A DNA stretch of 64,000 nt from Desulfohalovibrio reitneri (GCF_000711295.1 NZ_JOMJ01000003.1:1437501-1501500), one strand, 5' to 3'; shown: positions 7,940-19,909, counted from the first letter of the stretch. Numbers and translations are program-made. The notes: generated from the letters alone by a model not told the origin.

Positions 7940-9312
7940 CCGCCACCCCCAAGGCCAAGCGGCCCAATTTCGTCTCCACCACCAACGCGTGCAAGATGTG
8001 CGCTCCCCTGGGCGCGGCCATGGCCTTCGCGGGCATCGAGTCCTGCGTGCCGTTTCTGCACGGCTCCCAGGGCTGCGCCACCTACATGCGGCGCTACATC
8101 ATCTCCCACTTCCGCGAGCCCATGGACATCGCCTCCTCCGCCTTGGGGGAGAAGCACGCGGTGTACGGCGGCGGCCCCAACCTCAAGCTGGGGCTGATCA
8201 ACGTCATAAAGAAGTACGGTGCGCGGGCCATCGGCGTGGCCTCCACCTGCCTCACGGAGACCATCGGCGACGACGTGTCCATGATCCTGCACGAGTTCCG
8301 CAAGGAGTTCGCCGGCGACCTGGACCTGCCGGAACTGATCCATGTCTCCACGCCGTCCTACTCCGGCTCGCACATGGACGGCTTCCACGGCGCGGTGCGC
8401 GCGGCCGTGGATCAGCTGGCGGGTGACGGGGAGCCCACCGGGCGGATCAACCTTTTCCCCGGCCTGGTCTCGCCCGAGGACATCCGCCACCTCAAGCGGC
8501 TGCTTGAGGACTTCGGCCTTACGGCGGCCATCCTGCCGGACATCTCCGAAACCTTGGACGGCCCGGCCCTGGAGGACTACCGCAAGATTCCCGAGGGCGG
8601 CTGCCCGGTGTCGCGAATCCGCTCCATGGGCGCGGCCCCGGCCTCCATCGAGTTCGGCCGCGTGCTGGACCCGGCCAGGAGCGCCGGGGGCGTGCTGGCG
8701 GAACGCTTCGGCACGCCGCTGCGCTCCCTGGGCCTGCCCATCGGCCTGCGCGAGACCGACGCCTTCATGGAGACGCTGGAGGAGCTTTCCGGCCGCCCTC
8801 TGCCCCGGCGGCACGAGTTGGCCCGGGGGCGGCTGGTGGACGCCATGGTGGACGGCCACAAGTACCTTTCCGGCAAGCGGGCCGTGGTCTTCGGCGAGGA
8901 GGACATGTGCGTGGCCCTGACCTCCTTTTTGGCGGAGATCGGTGTGAAGCCGGTGCTGGTGGCCTCGGGCGGCTCCTCCGGCAACCTGGAGCGGGCGGTG
9001 CGGGACGTCACCGATGGCATCCTGCCCGAGCCGCCGAAGGTCTTCGCCAAGGTGGATTTCGCGGAGATCACGGAGCAGGCGCGGGAACTGAACCCGGACC
9101 TGCTCATCGGCAACTCCAAGGGCTACCGGGTGCTGTCCCGTGAGCTGGACGCGCCGCTCATCCGCTGCGGCTTCCCCATCCACGACCGGTTCGGCTCCCA
9201 ACGCGTGCGCCACCTGGGCTACGCCGGAACGCAGGACCTCTTCGACCGCATCGTCAACACCGTCATCGAAAAGAAACAGGCCGACTCCGACATCGGCTAC
9301 GGCTACATCTAG
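7936..9312 (+). CDS. nifN: nitrogenase FeMo-cofactor scaffold protein NifN
   Basis: 458 residues. It begins with PNFVSTTNACKMCAPLGAAMAF, followed by PFLHGSQGCATYMRRYI and GVASTCLTETIGDDV, the NifN/NifK-family pattern of P-cluster-like cysteine positions. It is shorter than NifK and follows nifE with an overlapping start, which favours NifN. A C-terminal Rossmann-like part contains KRAVVFGEEDMCVALTSFL. It is the partner subunit of NifE in the cofactor scaffold. A true NifK can be excluded by context and length. Confidence 0.9.
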   Translation: MTATPKAKRPNFVSTTNACKMCAPLGAAMAFAGIESCVPFLHGSQGCATYMRRYIISHFREPMDIASSALGEKHAVYGGGPNLKLGLINVIKKYGARAIGVASTCLTETIGDDVSMILHEFRKEFAGDLDLPELIHVSTPSYSGSHMDGFHGAVRAAVDQLAGDGEPTGRINLFPGLVSPEDIRHLKRLLEDFGLTAAILPDISETLDGPALEDYRKIPEGGCPVSRIRSMGAAPASIEFGRVLDPARSAGGVLAERFGTPLRSLGLPIGLRETDAFMETLEELSGRPLPRRHELARGRLVDAMVDGHKYLSGKRAVVFGEEDMCVALTSFLAEIGVKPVLVASGGSSGNLERAVRDVTDGILPEPPKVFAKVDFAEITEQARELNPDLLIGNSKGYRVLSRELDAPLIRCGFPIHDRFGSQRVRHLGYAGTQDLFDRIVNTVIEKKQADSDIGYGYI

Positions 9313-9322
9313 GGAGAGAGCC

Positions 9323-10594
9323 ATGCAGCACGCCGAAGACCGCCACCCCTGCTTCAACGTCCGGGCCAAGGGCTCCTGCGGCCGCGTCCACCTGCCCGTG
9401 GCCCCGCGCTGCAACATCATGTGCAACTACTGCAACCGCAAGTACGACTGCGTCAGCGAGTCCCGCCCGGGCGTGACCTCGGCCGTGCTCTCCCCGGCCC
9501 AGGCGGCGGGCTACATGGACGAGATCCTGGCCCGCGAGCCGCGCATCACCGTGGCGGGCATCGCCGGGCCGGGCGATCCCTTCGCCAACGCGGACAAGAC
9601 GCTGGAGACCATCTCCCGCATCCGCGCGGCCCACCCGCAGATGCTTTTCTGCGTCTCCTCCAACGGGCTGGCCGTGCCCTTCCATCTGGACGAAATCAAG
9701 GAGGCGGGCATCAGCCACATGACCATCACGGTCAACGCCGTGGACCCGGAGGTGGGCGAGAAGTTCTACCGCTGGGTGCGCGACGGCAAGGTGACCTACC
9801 AGGGCCGGGCCGCGGCGGAACTGCTGCTGGGCCGCCAGCGGGAGGCCATCGCCGGGCTCAAGGAGCGGGGCGTCAAGGTCAAGGTCAACACCATCCTCAC
9901 GCCGGGGCTGAACGACCACCACGTGGAGGACATCGCCCGCGTCATGCGGGAGCTGGGCGTGGACATGCTCAACGTCATGGCCCTCATCCCCACGGCGGAC
10001 ACCCCCTTCGCCGACCGCGCCGCGCCTACGGGCAAGGAGGTGGACGAGGCCAGGGGCCGCGCCCAGGTCCACCTGCCGCAGATGCGCCACTGCCGCCGCT
10101 GCCGCTCCGACGCGGTGGGGCTGCTTGACTCCGACCGCTCCGAGGAGTTCGCCTCCTGCCTGAGCAAGTGCTCGGAAAAGAAGGACGCGGCCGGGCCGGA
10201 CGCCTCCTGCCCCAACGTGGCCGTGGCCACGCGCGAAGGCATGCTGGTCAACCTGCACCTGGGCGAGACGAAGGTATTCCACATCTATGGCCAGAACGAG
10301 GAGGGAAGCTTCGCCAAGATCGACGAACGCCACGCCCCGCCCCCGGGCGGCGGCGACCGCCGCTGGCTGACCCTCTCCGACCTGCTGCGCGACTGCCGGG
10401 CCGTGCTGGTCTCCGGCATCGGCCCCGGGCCCAGGGCGCTGTTCGAGGAACGCGGCCCATACCCGGTGGAGATGGAGGGCTTCATCGAGCAGGGCCTGCG
10501 GGCGGTCTACGGCAGCGAAGACCTCTCCAAACTCCGCAAACGCCGCGAAACAGTCTGCGGCCAAGCCTGCTCCGGCACGGGGGAGGGGTGCTGA
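9323..10594 (+). CDS. nifB: nitrogenase cofactor biosynthesis radical SAM protein NifB
   Basis: 423 residues from ATG 9323, with GGGAGAGAG upstream. The radical SAM motif CNIMCNYC lies at about residues 33-40, preceded by CFNVRAKGSCGRVHLPVAPR. Residues 45-300 form the radical SAM barrel (AGPGDPFAN, VKVNTILTPGLND), with a cysteine set CRRCRSDAVGLL. The last ~120 residues resemble the NifX/NafY cofactor-carrier domain found fused to many NifB proteins. NifB makes the 8Fe-9S-C precursor delivered to NifEN. Spacing to nifN is 10 bases; one transcript is likely. Confidence 0.93.
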   Translation: MQHAEDRHPCFNVRAKGSCGRVHLPVAPRCNIMCNYCNRKYDCVSESRPGVTSAVLSPAQAAGYMDEILAREPRITVAGIAGPGDPFANADKTLETISRIRAAHPQMLFCVSSNGLAVPFHLDEIKEAGISHMTITVNAVDPEVGEKFYRWVRDGKVTYQGRAAAELLLGRQREAIAGLKERGVKVKVNTILTPGLNDHHVEDIARVMRELGVDMLNVMALIPTADTPFADRAAPTGKEVDEARGRAQVHLPQMRHCRRCRSDAVGLLDSDRSEEFASCLSKCSEKKDAAGPDASCPNVAVATREGMLVNLHLGETKVFHIYGQNEEGSFAKIDERHAPPPGGGDRRWLTLSDLLRDCRAVLVSGIGPGPRALFEERGPYPVEMEGFIEQGLRAVYGSEDLSKLRKRRETVCGQACSGTGEGC

Positions 10595-10631
10595 GGGGGA
10601 TGACCAGAGGGTCAACCCGGCACATCCACAC

Positions 10632-10653
10632 GCGGGGAGGGCAACCTCCCCGC
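10632..10653. terminator. small hairpin after nifB
   Basis: A perfect 9-bp stem (GCGGGGAGG with CCTCCCCGC), loop GCAA. There is no T run; it may protect the mRNA 3' end ahead of the stronger terminator 23 bases on. Confidence 0.5.
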
Positions 10654-10675
10654 TTCCCCACTGTTCGACCATGAA

Positions 10676-10710
10676 AAAGCCCCCGGGAGTGGGGCGCTCC
10701 CGGGGGCTTT
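10676..10710. terminator. bidirectional terminator between nifB and 10743 gene
   Basis: A perfect 14-bp stem (10676-10689 with 10697-10710) flanked by A and T runs on both strands, placed between convergent genes. Confidence 0.85.
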
Positions 10711-10742
10711 GCAGTATGCCTGCCTGTGTCGATCGTCGTCCG

Positions 10743-11075
10743 TCAGTGCTGGCTGGGTGAGGCGAACCGGTAGTCCCAGTGTTCGCCGGGGATGGTCAGG
10801 AGCATGTCCGCTTCCAGTTCGGGCACTTCAAAACGGAAGTTGAGGGTGTCGCGCTCCAGGTTGACCCAGATGCGCCCGCTGACGGCCCGCTTGAGCCGCT
10901 CGTAGGGGACGCCGTAGCGGCGGGATATCTGGAGAAAGGCGTCCCCGATGGTGGCCCGGGCCCGGGCGGAGAGGGTCACGTCGCGCAGCTCCACGCGGAC
11001 CATGCGCGGCCCGGCTTTGCCCGCGCGCCCAAGGGGCGGGGAATTGACTCTGCCGATGTCGATGGCCGGTTCCAT
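10743..11075 (-). CDS. conserved-looking hypothetical protein
   Basis: 110 residues from the ATG at 11075, chosen because GGGAGGTGCGCC precedes it; an in-frame extension to 11198 has no such site. I do not recognise the family. The sequence has no signal peptide or membrane segment. Its centre, SARARATIGDAFLQISRRYGVPYERLKRAV, reads as one or two helices resembling a DNA- or RNA-binding turn, followed by beta-rich ERDTLNFRFEVPELEADMLLTIPGEHW. It stands alone, convergent with nifB. Confidence 0.6.
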   Translation of the reverse strand: MEPAIDIGRVNSPPLGRAGKAGPRMVRVELRDVTLSARARATIGDAFLQISRRYGVPYERLKRAVSGRIWVNLERDTLNFRFEVPELEADMLLTIPGEHWDYRFASPSQH

Positions 11076-11267
11076 GGCGCACCTCCCGTTGGGGGTTGAT
11101 GCCATATTCCCTCCATGAACCGTGCCACATTCGAAAACCCCCGCAACGGAGAGGAAATGGGGATTGACCGGGAGCCGACGGGCCATCCCAGGCCACAAAA
11201 TTGAAGAGTATTCCGGTAGTGATTTACAATTTTGCGAGGCACCTGGACGCGCTCAGGCGCCTGTGCC

Positions 11268-12035
11268 ATGTTGCCGGCCATGTACGCGCTGCTCCTGCCG
11301 GTCGTCTTCGCCGCCGCCCTGGTCCTGACCATGGTGGGGCTGGGCGGCGGGCTCATCTTCTCCCCGGTGTTCGTCCTGGCGGGCATGGGCAAGGCCCAGG
11401 CCGCGTCCGCCTCGCTGTTCCTCAACCTGGTGGCCGCGGCCTCGGCCGCCTGGGTCTACGGCCGCAAGGGCATGGTGGACTTCCGCCTGGCCATTCCCCT
11501 CATCGTCTCCTCCAGCCTGGCCGCGCCGCTTGGCTCCTGGCTCAATCAGCGGGTGGAGATGGACCTCTTCATGGGGGTCATGGCCGTGGTGCTGGTGCTG
11601 GCCGCGGTCCGCATGCTGCTGGGGCCGAAGGCCATCAAGCGGCCCGAGGGCGGACGGCGCATGGGCAAGGCGGCCTCCGGCGTGCTGGTGGGGGCGGCCA
11701 TCGGGCTTCTGGCCGGGCTGCTGGGCATCGGCGGCGGGGTCTTCGTGGTGCCGCTGCTCATCTTTCTGGTGGGCGTGGAGACCAAGGCGGCGGCCGCCTC
11801 CTCCACCTTCATCGTCTGCTTTTCGTCCCTGTTCGGCTTTCTGGGGTACGCTGCCCAGGCCAGCGTGAACTGGTCCTTCATCCTGCCCGCCGCCGTGCTG
11901 GCCTTCGCGGGCGGGCAGATCGGTTCGCGGGTCATGTCCGCCAAGCTCAACACCCGGCTTATCCACGTCATCTTCGCCGGGGTCCTGCTGCTGCTGGCGG
12001 CCAGGCTGGGCTGGCGGGTCGTGGCCGGGGGCTGA
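11268..12035 (+). CDS. TSUP (TauE/SafE-like) membrane permease
   Basis: 255 residues; the start could be ATG 11268 or 11280, with no strong ribosome site for either. There are seven to eight hydrophobic segments in two homologous halves. Each half opens with the family's glycine-rich helix: TMVGLGGGLIFSPVFVLAGMG near residue 15 and GLLAGLLGIGGGVFVVPLLIF near 145. TSUP permeases move small organic or inorganic sulfur anions and related compounds; the substrate here cannot be read from sequence. No linked enzyme gene is adjacent. Confidence 0.85.
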   Translation: MLPAMYALLLPVVFAAALVLTMVGLGGGLIFSPVFVLAGMGKAQAASASLFLNLVAAASAAWVYGRKGMVDFRLAIPLIVSSSLAAPLGSWLNQRVEMDLFMGVMAVVLVLAAVRMLLGPKAIKRPEGGRRMGKAASGVLVGAAIGLLAGLLGIGGGVFVVPLLIFLVGVETKAAAASSTFIVCFSSLFGFLGYAAQASVNWSFILPAAVLAFAGGQIGSRVMSAKLNTRLIHVIFAGVLLLLAARLGWRVVAGG

Positions 12036-12048
12036 GGCCATGAACGAC

Positions 12049-12084
12049 GAAACCGCGTCACCCTGGAGCGGGTAGCGCGGTTTC
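12049..12084 (+). terminator. hairpin after the TSUP gene
   Basis: GAAACCGCG pairs with CGCGGTTTC (9 bp), separated by 18 bases and followed by ATCTGTCTGC, a weak T tract. The remaining 12085-12352, up to the 3' end of the convergent phosphoribosyltransferase gene, shows no gene or repeat that I can support. Confidence 0.5.
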
Positions 12085-12352
12085 ATCTGTCTGCTCTCCG
12101 TGTCAGCGGCCCTCGCCGCGTTCCGGGAGCGTCCCGAAAGCCCGACCGGTGGTTCTCTCGATGCCCTGGGTCAACCGGCGGATCGTCCGCCATGGCCCTC
12201 TTCGCTCGTTCCTCGGGGCGTTGTGGCCCGCCGGGTCATCGCACCCTCGGCTTCGGGGTCCGTATGATCATGAACGGCTTAACGGGTTCGTCCTCCTGTT
12301 GGGGTTCCACCTTTTCGCCTTCACTTTCCATGTAAGCATTCCAGCCCCGCAG

Positions 12353-13063
12353 TCAAGGGCGGTCAGGCTTGCCCGCGCGGTGGCGGCGCAGCATCTCCAT
12401 GACCTCCGGGCGCTCCAGGTCGCGCCACTGGCGGTAGGCCGAGGCCACGGCGAAGGTCCAGGAGGTGCGCACGTTGGCGCAGTAGACCTCGTCCGCCTCG
12501 CCCCGCAGCCATTCGATGGTCCGCCAGGGCGAGGTGGGCACGGCCACCACCACCCGGGCCGCGCCCTGCTTGCGCACGGCGTTGACCCCGGCGCGCATGG
12601 TGAACCCGGAGGCCAGGCCGTCGTCCGCCAGGATGCAGGTCTTGCCGGAGACGTCGGGGAAGCCCTCGCCGCCCCGGAAGGCCAGGTTGCGCTCCCGCAG
12701 GTCCTCCATGACGGCCTCGCGCTCCCGCTCCACCTCTTCGTCGTGCTCGCCCAGCCCAAGCCGGGCCATCAACTCGCGATTGTAGAAGATGTTTCCGTCC
12801 AGCCCCGTGGCCGCGAAGCCCGCCTCGGTGTTGCCGGGAATCTTGAGCTTGCGCACCAGCAGCAGGTCCAGGGGCAGGTCCAGCCGCCGGGCCAGCACCA
12901 GCCCCACGGGCACGCCGCCCGCCGGAATGGCCAGGATAATGGCTTGGTCGCTGCCCTCGTAATGGGGGGCCAGCATGGCCGCCAGCCGCTCGGCCGCGTC
13001 CCACCTGTCCTCGAAAACGCCTTCCCTGTCGCGCAGGCCCTCGCACTCGTGCACTTCCGCCAT
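12353..13063 (-). CDS. phosphoribosyltransferase family protein
   Basis: 236 residues from the ATG at 13063 (GGAGG five bases upstream); a longer frame to 13174 lacks support. The PRPP-binding loop CILADDGLASGFTM lies near residue 150. The N-terminal part, AIPAGGVPVGLVLARRLDLPLDLLLVRKLKIPGN, fits the ComF-unlike group often annotated as 'predicted phosphoribosyltransferase', similar to Rv0571c-type proteins. It is longer than simple salvage enzymes because of an insertion between residues 70 and 140. Substrate unknown. It appears to be a single-gene unit. Confidence 0.82.
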   Translation of the reverse strand: MAEVHECEGLRDREGVFEDRWDAAERLAAMLAPHYEGSDQAIILAIPAGGVPVGLVLARRLDLPLDLLLVRKLKIPGNTEAGFAATGLDGNIFYNRELMARLGLGEHDEEVEREREAVMEDLRERNLAFRGGEGFPDVSGKTCILADDGLASGFTMRAGVNAVRKQGAARVVVAVPTSPWRTIEWLRGEADEVYCANVRTSWTFAVASAYRQWRDLERPEVMEMLRRHRAGKPDRP

Positions 13064-13186
13064 GCCGCCTCCAGCTCGCCGGGCAACCGGTTGTGGGTGT
13101 CCGTTGCATCCTAGCAGGACAGGACGAGCGAAGGGAAGCGGGGGAGGAAAAAAGATAAACCGGAGCGCGGACACGCGCGGAACGGA

Positions 13187-15979
<2,793 letters not shown>

Positions 15980-16103
15980 TGTGAGCCCCGTGCTGATGGG
16001 AAATATCGGAATACACGTTGTCAGCCCGGGCGGCAAGACGTAGGCTTTTTTCCGGTGTCACGGCACGGTTTGTGCTTCAGGCTCATCCCGAGAGGTTCGC
16101 GTT

Positions 16104-16547
16104 GTGGGAAAACCGTTTCGATTCAAGCTGGAAAAGGTGCTGCAGTTCCGCCGACAGGCGGAGGAGCAGGCGCAGCAGGACCTCGCCAGGGCCCGGTCCC
16201 GCCTGCGCGAGCAGGAGGAGCGCCTGGAGGGGCTGCTGCAAGCCCTGGCCGACCACGAGGCCTCCCGCTTCGGCAACGCCGAGATGACCCAAGCCGACCT
16301 GTGGTTGTGGGAGAACTACCACAGGGGGCTGAGCCAGGACGTGGAGAGCTCCAGGGTGCGCCGCAACCGCCTGGCCGAGGAGGTCGAACGCGCCCGCGCG
16401 GCATTGATTGAGAAGGCCAAGGACCGCAAGGTCATGGAAAAACTCAAGGAACAGCAGGCGGAGAAACATGCCCGGGAAGAACAGGCACTCGAGGAAAAAG
16501 AAAACGACGAAGTCGCAACGATCCTCCACGGCTACCGTGCTTTCTAG
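16104..16547 (+). CDS. fliJ: flagellar export chaperone FliJ
   Basis: 147 residues from GTG 16104, preceded by GAGAGG. It is almost entirely charged coiled coil, begins with FRFKLEKVLQFRRQAEEQAQQDLA as FliJ proteins do, and has a C-terminal KEKENDEVATILHG. FliJ acts with the FliI ATPase in the flagellar type III export gate. The 3' end overlaps the next gene by 80 bases in another frame, which indicates tight coupling. Confidence 0.82.
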   Translation: MGKPFRFKLEKVLQFRRQAEEQAQQDLARARSRLREQEERLEGLLQALADHEASRFGNAEMTQADLWLWENYHRGLSQDVESSRVRRNRLAEEVERARAALIEKAKDRKVMEKLKEQQAEKHAREEQALEEKENDEVATILHGYRAF

Positions 16548-17241
16548 GCTGTTCCAGGCCCTGCTGGTCCTGGCGGTCTTCAAGCTGGCGGCTTTCGCCG
16601 CCGTGGGAATGGGCTTCTTCGACGGCACCCACCTGCCCAAGGTGGAGGTGTCCGGGGACATGACCCCGGACATGGCCGCCTCCGGGATCGGTCAAAAAGC
16701 CGACCCGGCCGCGAAGCCCAAGGATTCTGGCAAGAAAGCCCCTTCCGTGGCGGACTCCGGTTCCAACGCCGTCGTGCGCGCCCTCTCGCCCAAGGAAGCC
16801 CTGGCCCAGGACCAGGGCGGCCAGGACGAACAAGGCGGCCAACAGGAGCAATCCGGCGAGGTGCCCCCGGACTGGGATGCCCTGCAACGCAAGGAAGAGC
16901 AGCTCAAGCGCCGCGAGGAATCCCTGCGCACCCTGGAAAAGGAAGTGGACGCCAAGCTGGAGCGGGTGCAGCGCATCCAGGCCGACATCAAGCAGATGAT
17001 CGAAGAGGCCAAGTCCATCCGCGACCGCAAGTTCAAGCATCTCATCGACGTCTATTCCTCCATGAAGGCGCAGAACGCCGCCCAGGCCCTGAGCAAGCTG
17101 GACGAGGACACCGCCGTCAAGATTCTGGCCGGAATGCGCGGCCGCTCGGCCGGGGAGATCCTCAACAACGTGGCCCCGGAAAAGGCCGCCCGCCTGTCCG
17201 AGGCCCTGACCGAGATGCAGATTCCCTTCCAGGACCAGTAA
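16468..17241 (+). CDS. MotE-like flagellar protein
   Basis: 257 residues from ATG 16468 (GGAG upstream). A basic N-terminus is followed by one membrane helix (VLSRLFQALLVLAVFKLAAFAAVG, about 25-48), a Pro/Gln/Asp-rich linker, a long coiled coil (about 140-190) and a C-terminal MgtE-N-like domain, KLDEDTAVKILAGMRGRSAGEILNNVAPEKAA. This layout is that of MotE/FlbB, periplasmic partners of the stator or export apparatus. It sits between fliJ and truA. Confidence 0.8.
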   Translation: MPGKNRHSRKKKTTKSQRSSTATVLSRLFQALLVLAVFKLAAFAAVGMGFFDGTHLPKVEVSGDMTPDMAASGIGQKADPAAKPKDSGKKAPSVADSGSNAVVRALSPKEALAQDQGGQDEQGGQQEQSGEVPPDWDALQRKEEQLKRREESLRTLEKEVDAKLERVQRIQADIKQMIEEAKSIRDRKFKHLIDVYSSMKAQNAAQALSKLDEDTAVKILAGMRGRSAGEILNNVAPEKAARLSEALTEMQIPFQDQ

Positions 17242-17299
17242 CAGCCTTTTCTCCGGCCGCCGCCTTGCCCCGCGCGGCGGCGGCCGGTACACCCCTCCC

Positions 17300-18067
17300 A
17301 TGCCCCGCATCAAACTGACCCTGGCCTACATGGGCTCCCGCTTCCAGGGCTGGCAGTCCCAGCCCGGCGGCAACACCGTGCAGGACATCCTGGCCCGCGC
17401 CTTGTCCCGCATCTGCGACCAGCCCGTGCGAGTGCGCGGTGCCGGACGCACCGACGCCGGGGTTCACGCCCTGGGTCAGGTGGCCCACTTCGACGCCCCG
17501 GAGAACCGGACCGGGCTGGACTGGCGGCTGGCGGCCAACGCCCTGCTGCCCCGCGCGGTGAACGTGGTGCGGGCCGAGGAAGTGGACCCGGAGTTCCACG
17601 CCCAGTACCACGCCGTGGCCAAGACCTACGCCTACCACCTGTGGCTGGAGCGCGGCTGGTGCTTGCCCCAACGCCGCCCTTTCGTCTGGACCTGCGGCCC
17701 GCTGGACGTGGAGGCCATGAAAGCTTCCGCCGACAGCCTCATCGGCCGCCGCGACTTCCGCTCCTTCATGAACGTGGGCAACCCGGTCAATTCCACGGTG
17801 CGCACCCTGCACTCCATCGACTTCGCCACGGAGCCCGCCGCCCTGGCCGAGGACATGCCGGACGAGCTGGTCCTGCGCTTCACCGCGGACGGCTTTTTGA
17901 AACAGATGGTGCGCAACATGGTGGGACTACTGGTGGAAGCGGGGCGGGGTAAAGTATCCCCCGGGGATGTCCGATCCGTTTGCGAGGCCGAGGATCGTTC
18001 GGCCGGGGCCCTGTGCGCCCCGGCGCACGGCCTGTGCCTGCAACGGGTCCACTATGGTCAGGATTGA
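17300..18067 (+). CDS. truA: tRNA pseudouridine(38-40) synthase TruA
   Basis: 255 residues. The catalytic aspartate is in GAGRTDAGVHALGQVAHF (residues 50-67), and other TruA blocks are present (AYMGSRFQGWQSQPGGNTVQ at the N-terminus, RRDFRSF, FLKQMVRNMVGLLVEAGRG). It modifies uridines 38-40 of tRNA anticodon arms. It is embedded among flagellar genes, with its 3' end overlapping the start of the FliD-like gene by 14 bases, an arrangement that probably couples expression. Confidence 0.93.
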   Translation: MPRIKLTLAYMGSRFQGWQSQPGGNTVQDILARALSRICDQPVRVRGAGRTDAGVHALGQVAHFDAPENRTGLDWRLAANALLPRAVNVVRAEEVDPEFHAQYHAVAKTYAYHLWLERGWCLPQRRPFVWTCGPLDVEAMKASADSLIGRRDFRSFMNVGNPVNSTVRTLHSIDFATEPAALAEDMPDELVLRFTADGFLKQMVRNMVGLLVEAGRGKVSPGDVRSVCEAEDRSAGALCAPAHGLCLQRVHYGQD

Positions 18068-19874
18068 CGGCTCGCATCTCGCCAACCAGCCCACCGCCCT
18101 GCAAGGCCCCCGCGGCTCCAGCCGCCCGGACCTGACGGGACGCTTCCGGGCATCCTCCACCCCGCGCTCCGAGGCGTGGCGGGACCTGCTGGCCGGCGCC
18201 CTGGAAAGCCGCCTGCTGCGGCTGGACCGCCAGCTGGCTTCCTTCCGCTGGCCCGCCTCGGACCCGTCCACCGCGCGCATGACCTCGGTGGAGGACTCCA
18301 TCGCCTCCCGGGTCAAGGCCGAACTGCGCGGCGGCGACCAGGCCCGGCCCTACCACCGCGCCTTCTCCCGGGGCCTGGACCCGGTGGCGCCCAGTGACCT
18401 GCCCGCTGGGGAGCACTCCCTGACCTTTTCCTGGGGCGGAAAAAGCGCCACCGCCACCATTGAGGTGGCCGATGACGACACCAACCGCGACGTGCTGACC
18501 GCCCTGGCCCGAGCCGTGAACCGCACCGACCTGCCCGTGCAGGCCGAAAGCTTTCGCCAAACCGCCCCGGACACCCGCGTGCGCGGGCTGAACACCGTGG
18601 GGCAGGTGCTGGCCGTGGGGATCAACGGCGCTTACGACGCCCAGGACCTGCGCATCTCCGCCTCCCGCCACCTGGGCCGCGAGCTGGACCTGCGCTCCGT
18701 GGATTCCCCAACCACCCAGGCCACCACCGGCCGCTACGACGTGGCCGCGAACCACGACGCGGAATCCGGCCGCTCCATCTCCCGCGCCCGCGACCCCAAT
18801 GCGGAACTGGGGCTGGCCCAGGGCAAGTACGGTTTCTCCTACGACCTCTCCGACCGCCTTTCCGGGCAGCTGACCGTGGTCGTTTCCGACCTCTCGCGCG
18901 GGGAAATCCTGGCCAACAAGGACGGCGTGTACGGCGACGCCTCCCTGCTGGGCACCGACCCGGCGGACCTGCTGGTGCTGCCCCGGGACGCCACCTGGGA
19001 GGACCTCTACCAGGGCGTCGCCGCCGCGCTCCGGGGTCGCGACGACCACCTGGCCGCCTCGGTGTCCCGCGTGGACAAACCCTACTACGACCCCAACCTG
19101 CCGGACGGCCTGGTTTCGGCTGAACGCATCCAGCTGGAAATCGAGAGCCTGGCCCCCAAGGTGGGCGAACGGCTCAGCCTGACCGCTCCCTCGGCCCTCG
19201 CCGAGGCGGACAACGTGGATTCCTACGCCGCCGCCCGGGGGCTGGCCGTGCCCACGGACAGCGATTGCCAAGTGGCTGACATCCGCTCCGCCCTGGGGCT
19301 GGCGGCCACCTCCCGGCCCGGCTCGGACGCCGCAATCTCCGTGGAGGGTGCGCGGCGCGTGCGCAACCCCGGCCTCGTCCTGGAAGACGAGGGGCGGCTG
19401 GGCATCGAAGTCACCGACTCCTTCCGCCCGGCCGGGGCGGTGCGCGTGGAAAACGCCCCTGACGCGCTCTCCCGCTCCACCCGCGACCTCGTCCAGGCCT
19501 ACAACGACCTCCAGCTCCTGCTCGCCTCGGACGCCGGGCTTTTCACCCAGGGCTTCCCGGAACGCTGGAGCGGCGAGGTCCGGGACAGGCGAGAGGACTT
19601 GGCCGACGCGGGGTTGCGAGCACGGCCCGGGGACCAGACCCTCGACTTCGACGAGGCCGCCTTCCGCCGGGCCCTGGCCGAATCGCCGGACCAGACGCGG
19701 GCCGCACTCTTTGACGGCCTGGCCGCCTCCTGGCAGTCCCTCACCAGCCAGGCCCTGGACGGGGACGTCTCCCGGTTCATCCGGCCCGCCACGGAAATCC
19801 AGGGCTCCCTGGGCAGCCTGGAAGCAGCCCTGCGCAACGAGTTCCGCTCCCAGGTCACAGACTTGCTGGGATAA
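18054..19874 (+). CDS. FliD-like flagellar filament-cap / hook-associated protein (divergent)
   Basis: 606 residues from ATG 18054, inside the 3' end of truA. The N-terminal 90 residues are proline- and arginine-rich, then a FliD-like core: LPAGEHSLTFSWGGKSATATIEVADDDTNRDVLTALARAVN (about 115-160), beta-rich middle domains, and a C-terminal RDLVQAYNDLQLLL with DFDEAAFRRALAESPDQTRAALF that matches the FliD C-terminal coiled part. It lacks the standard FliD N-terminus, so it may be a paralogue with a specialised role rather than the main cap protein. The flagellar context supports the call. Confidence 0.65.
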   Translation: MVRIDGSHLANQPTALQGPRGSSRPDLTGRFRASSTPRSEAWRDLLAGALESRLLRLDRQLASFRWPASDPSTARMTSVEDSIASRVKAELRGGDQARPYHRAFSRGLDPVAPSDLPAGEHSLTFSWGGKSATATIEVADDDTNRDVLTALARAVNRTDLPVQAESFRQTAPDTRVRGLNTVGQVLAVGINGAYDAQDLRISASRHLGRELDLRSVDSPTTQATTGRYDVAANHDAESGRSISRARDPNAELGLAQGKYGFSYDLSDRLSGQLTVVVSDLSRGEILANKDGVYGDASLLGTDPADLLVLPRDATWEDLYQGVAAALRGRDDHLAASVSRVDKPYYDPNLPDGLVSAERIQLEIESLAPKVGERLSLTAPSALAEADNVDSYAAARGLAVPTDSDCQVADIRSALGLAATSRPGSDAAISVEGARRVRNPGLVLEDEGRLGIEVTDSFRPAGAVRVENAPDALSRSTRDLVQAYNDLQLLLASDAGLFTQGFPERWSGEVRDRREDLADAGLRARPGDQTLDFDEAAFRRALAESPDQTRAALFDGLAASWQSLTSQALDGDVSRFIRPATEIQGSLGSLEAALRNEFRSQVTDLLG

Positions 19875-19881
19875 CACGAAA

Positions 19882-19909
19882 AGCCGGGAGCCCCTCGGGG
19901 CCCCCGGCT
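19882..19909. terminator. bidirectional hairpin between FliD-like and dksA-like genes
   Basis: A 13-bp stem with one mismatch (82-94 with 97-109 of this block of 19800), a very short loop, and A/T-rich flanks (CGAAA to the left). It lies between convergent genes. Confidence 0.65.
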
